Origin: Proteiniborus sp. DW1 | Lineage (GTDB): Bacteria > Bacillota > Clostridia > Tissierellales > Proteiniboraceae | Length of the DNA: 64,000 nucleotides | Direction: 5' to 3' | Assembly (NCBI RefSeq): GCF_900095305.1 | Contig: NZ_FMDO01000042.1 | Location: forward strand, 1 to 64,000 | Shown: positions 62,841 through 64,000 of the stretch, piece by piece | Numbering within the stretch: the stretch's first letter is position 1 | Layout of the letters: the number at the start of each line of letters is the position of its first letter | Translations under genes and position numbers: made by a program | The notes under the pieces: model-generated | What the model saw: the letters and a program-made list of their open reading frames with translations, nothing else | Databases searched by the model: none | Told to the model about the DNA's origin: nothing

Positions 62841-63538
62841 ATACCTCTCAAAGCTTCTTTATATTTCCTACCAATAGGAATATCTATAACTACATTCTTA
62901 AGCTTAATTAAGTCATTTGCCTTATCAACTTTTTGGATATAGTTTGAATTGATAATATATCCTTTGTGACATTGTATAAAATCATCTGTCAGTTCAATAA
63001 GAAGTTCTTTCAAAGAATAAGTAGATATTGTAATTTGCTCATTAATAGTATATATAACTATTTTTTTATTAATAGATTCTATAAAAATAATTTCACTTTG
63101 CTTTATTACATATGAACAAGACTTCTGTTTCAATACTATAGTTGGTTGATTTTCTTGATTATTTTTGATTCCATAATTAATGATTGTCTTTAAAATATCT
63201 ATTACTTCTTTTTTATTAAATGGTTTCAATATGTAATCGTAGCAGTGTACTTGTTTGAAGGCTAATAGTTCTTTTGTAGGGATAGAAGTAATGAAAACAA
63301 TAGGCGTTAGCTTATACTTTTCCATACTTCTAATCTGTTTTGCTAATTCAATGCCTGAGTAGTCATTTAGTTGAATGTCTAGAAGAAAAGCATCAAAATG
63401 GTTATTAATCGCATAGTTTAACGCTTTTTGGGCATATCCTGTTGAAACTATCTCTAATTCATTTGCAAGGTTCTGGATAATTTTTCTTAGCCCTTTACAA
63501 ATTATAAAATCGTCTTCAACTATTAAAATTTTTCCCAC
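62831..63538 (-). CDS. agrA: AgrA-like LytTR response regulator
   Basis: A 235-aa response regulator. Receiver domain with ILIVEDD, Asp54 in AFLLDIQLNDYSG and the Lys in ILKPFNKKE; LytTR DNA-binding domain from about 135, ending PIGRKYKEALRGIW. LytTR proteins bind direct repeats with about 21-bp spacing, matching the dyad at 60714-60787. First gene of the agrA-agrC unit. Confidence 0.95.
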   Translation of the reverse strand: MGKILIVEDDFIICKGLRKIIQNLANELEIVSTGYAQKALNYAINNHFDAFLLDIQLNDYSGIELAKQIRSMEKYKLTPIVFITSIPTKELLAFKQVHCYDYILKPFNKKEVIDILKTIINYGIKNNQENQPTIVLKQKSCSYVIKQSEIIFIESINKKIVIYTINEQITISTYSLKELLIELTDDFIQCHKGYIINSNYIQKVDKANDLIKLKNVVIDIPIGRKYKEALRGIWI

Positions 63539-63844
63539 TCTTTTCCCCTCCTAAGAACAATAGGTATCTTTATTAAGTTAAAATACTAAACCCTTTATTT
63601 TATTCTATATTGGATACTTAAAATCCTTTATCATATTATAATTCCTGCCAAATTACCAATTTATATCCACTTTAATGTTTCTATTACATACACAGAAATC
63701 CAATAATCATGCTAGGCTATTCATTCTCCTTATTCATAATGTATATAACAATATCTTTAATAAGAGTATTTTTAAACAGTAACATGGAAATATTTATACG
63801 GAGATAGATAAATAAAGCAAGTACATGAAAGGAATGATTTCAAA
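63539..63844. other. AT-rich intergenic region upstream of agrA
   Basis: 306 nt with no credible gene. It should carry the agrA promoter on the minus strand, but I could not choose one hexamer pair. No ATGYYGTTT copies were found here, so agrCA seems not to share the site class of the divergent region. Confidence 0.4.
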
Positions 63845-64000
63845 GTGAAAAAACATGTTAAAAGAGACAAAATTACTGTAAATACCATATCACCTCCAAA
63901 TAATGTTGAAACAATGCCAAACTCTCCTGTTCATAATGCACAAGATGCCAACTTTTGTGTCTATGCAGGTATGAGGCATGCTGTTGGTTCTATAATAAAA
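63845..64000 (+). CDS. Small protein, truncated by window end (DUF1496-like?)
   Basis: An open frame of 52 codons from GTG 63845 (GGAATG upstream) runs off the window. The sequence is polar at first, then DANFCVYAGMRHAVGSIIK, which resembles the C-Y-G-x-x-Y/H-x-x-G-x-I-I core of DUF1496-type small proteins. Family and function are tentative. Confidence 0.5.
   Translation, partial: MKKHVKRDKITVNTISPPNNVETMPNSPVHNAQDANFCVYAGMRHAVGSIIK

Noticed and set aside
1..64000. CRISPR arrays, rRNA genes or prophage modules
   Set aside because: No regularly spaced repeats, no rRNA-like conserved segments and no phage structural or integrase genes were seen; the only tRNA noticed is tRNA-Sec.

Overview
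This is a low-GC (roughly 30-35%) window from an anaerobic, spore-forming Clostridia-like Firmicute. I infer this from the AT-rich third positions and strong AGGAGG-type ribosome sites. It also rests on sporulation genes in their canonical Firmicute neighbourhoods (spo0B beside obg, a spoIVFA/spoIVFB pair, a GerMN lipoprotein, a dacF-like carboxypeptidase), on Firmicute-type L27 with its Prp protease, and on a full selenocysteine module. A Tissierellales-type relative is a plausible guess but is not proven by the sequence. Almost every gene lies on the minus strand.

Region 1 (1-15.5 kb): a decayed IS66 transposase, a two-P-loop ATPase, a lipoprotein gene broken by an in-frame stop, htpG under a perfect CIRCE operator (HrcA control), addB-addA plus a GIY-YIG gene, a membrane pseudokinase-like protein, and small stress or sulfur-carrier-like genes.

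Region 2 (15.4-24.7 kb): the selenium locus. selD, selA and selB run in series, and tRNA-Sec (selC) lies about 4 kb further in the same direction. SelD is itself a selenoprotein: its true start is upstream of an in-frame UGA at codon 17. A two-component system, a GerMN lipoprotein and an RluF-type pseudouridine synthase sit between selB and selC.

Region 3 (24.7-50.2 kb): core housekeeping. It holds dacF, ridA, rsfS, an LCP-family ligase, yqeK, nadD, yhbY and obg-spo0B, then rpmA-prp-rplU with an L21 leader, rng, two radical-SAM-linked genes, spoIVFB/A, mgsA, minEDC, a very long PBP2, mreDCB, radC and maf, and small membrane genes. A candidate Spo0A box lies upstream of the long operon.

Region 4 (50.5-63.6 kb): the accessory island and the most interesting part. 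Beside a deleted IS982 copy is an apparently complete class II two-peptide lanthipeptide locus. It encodes ABC ATPase, permease, an M50-like membrane metalloprotease, LanM, long and short precursors, an iron-sulfur-type flavoprotein and a C39-peptidase exporter. The precursors have enterococcal-cytolysin-type leaders and ring patterns, but no CylA-like subtilisin is present. The locus is divergent from agrB-agrD, and agrC-agrA follows. A 30-bp dyad between the two divergent transcription units holds four ATGYYGTTT half-sites with symmetrically placed -10 elements, suggesting that one AgrA switch drives peptide production and its own pheromone. A separate 27-nt inverted repeat brackets exactly the two precursor genes. 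The window ends in a truncated small gene.
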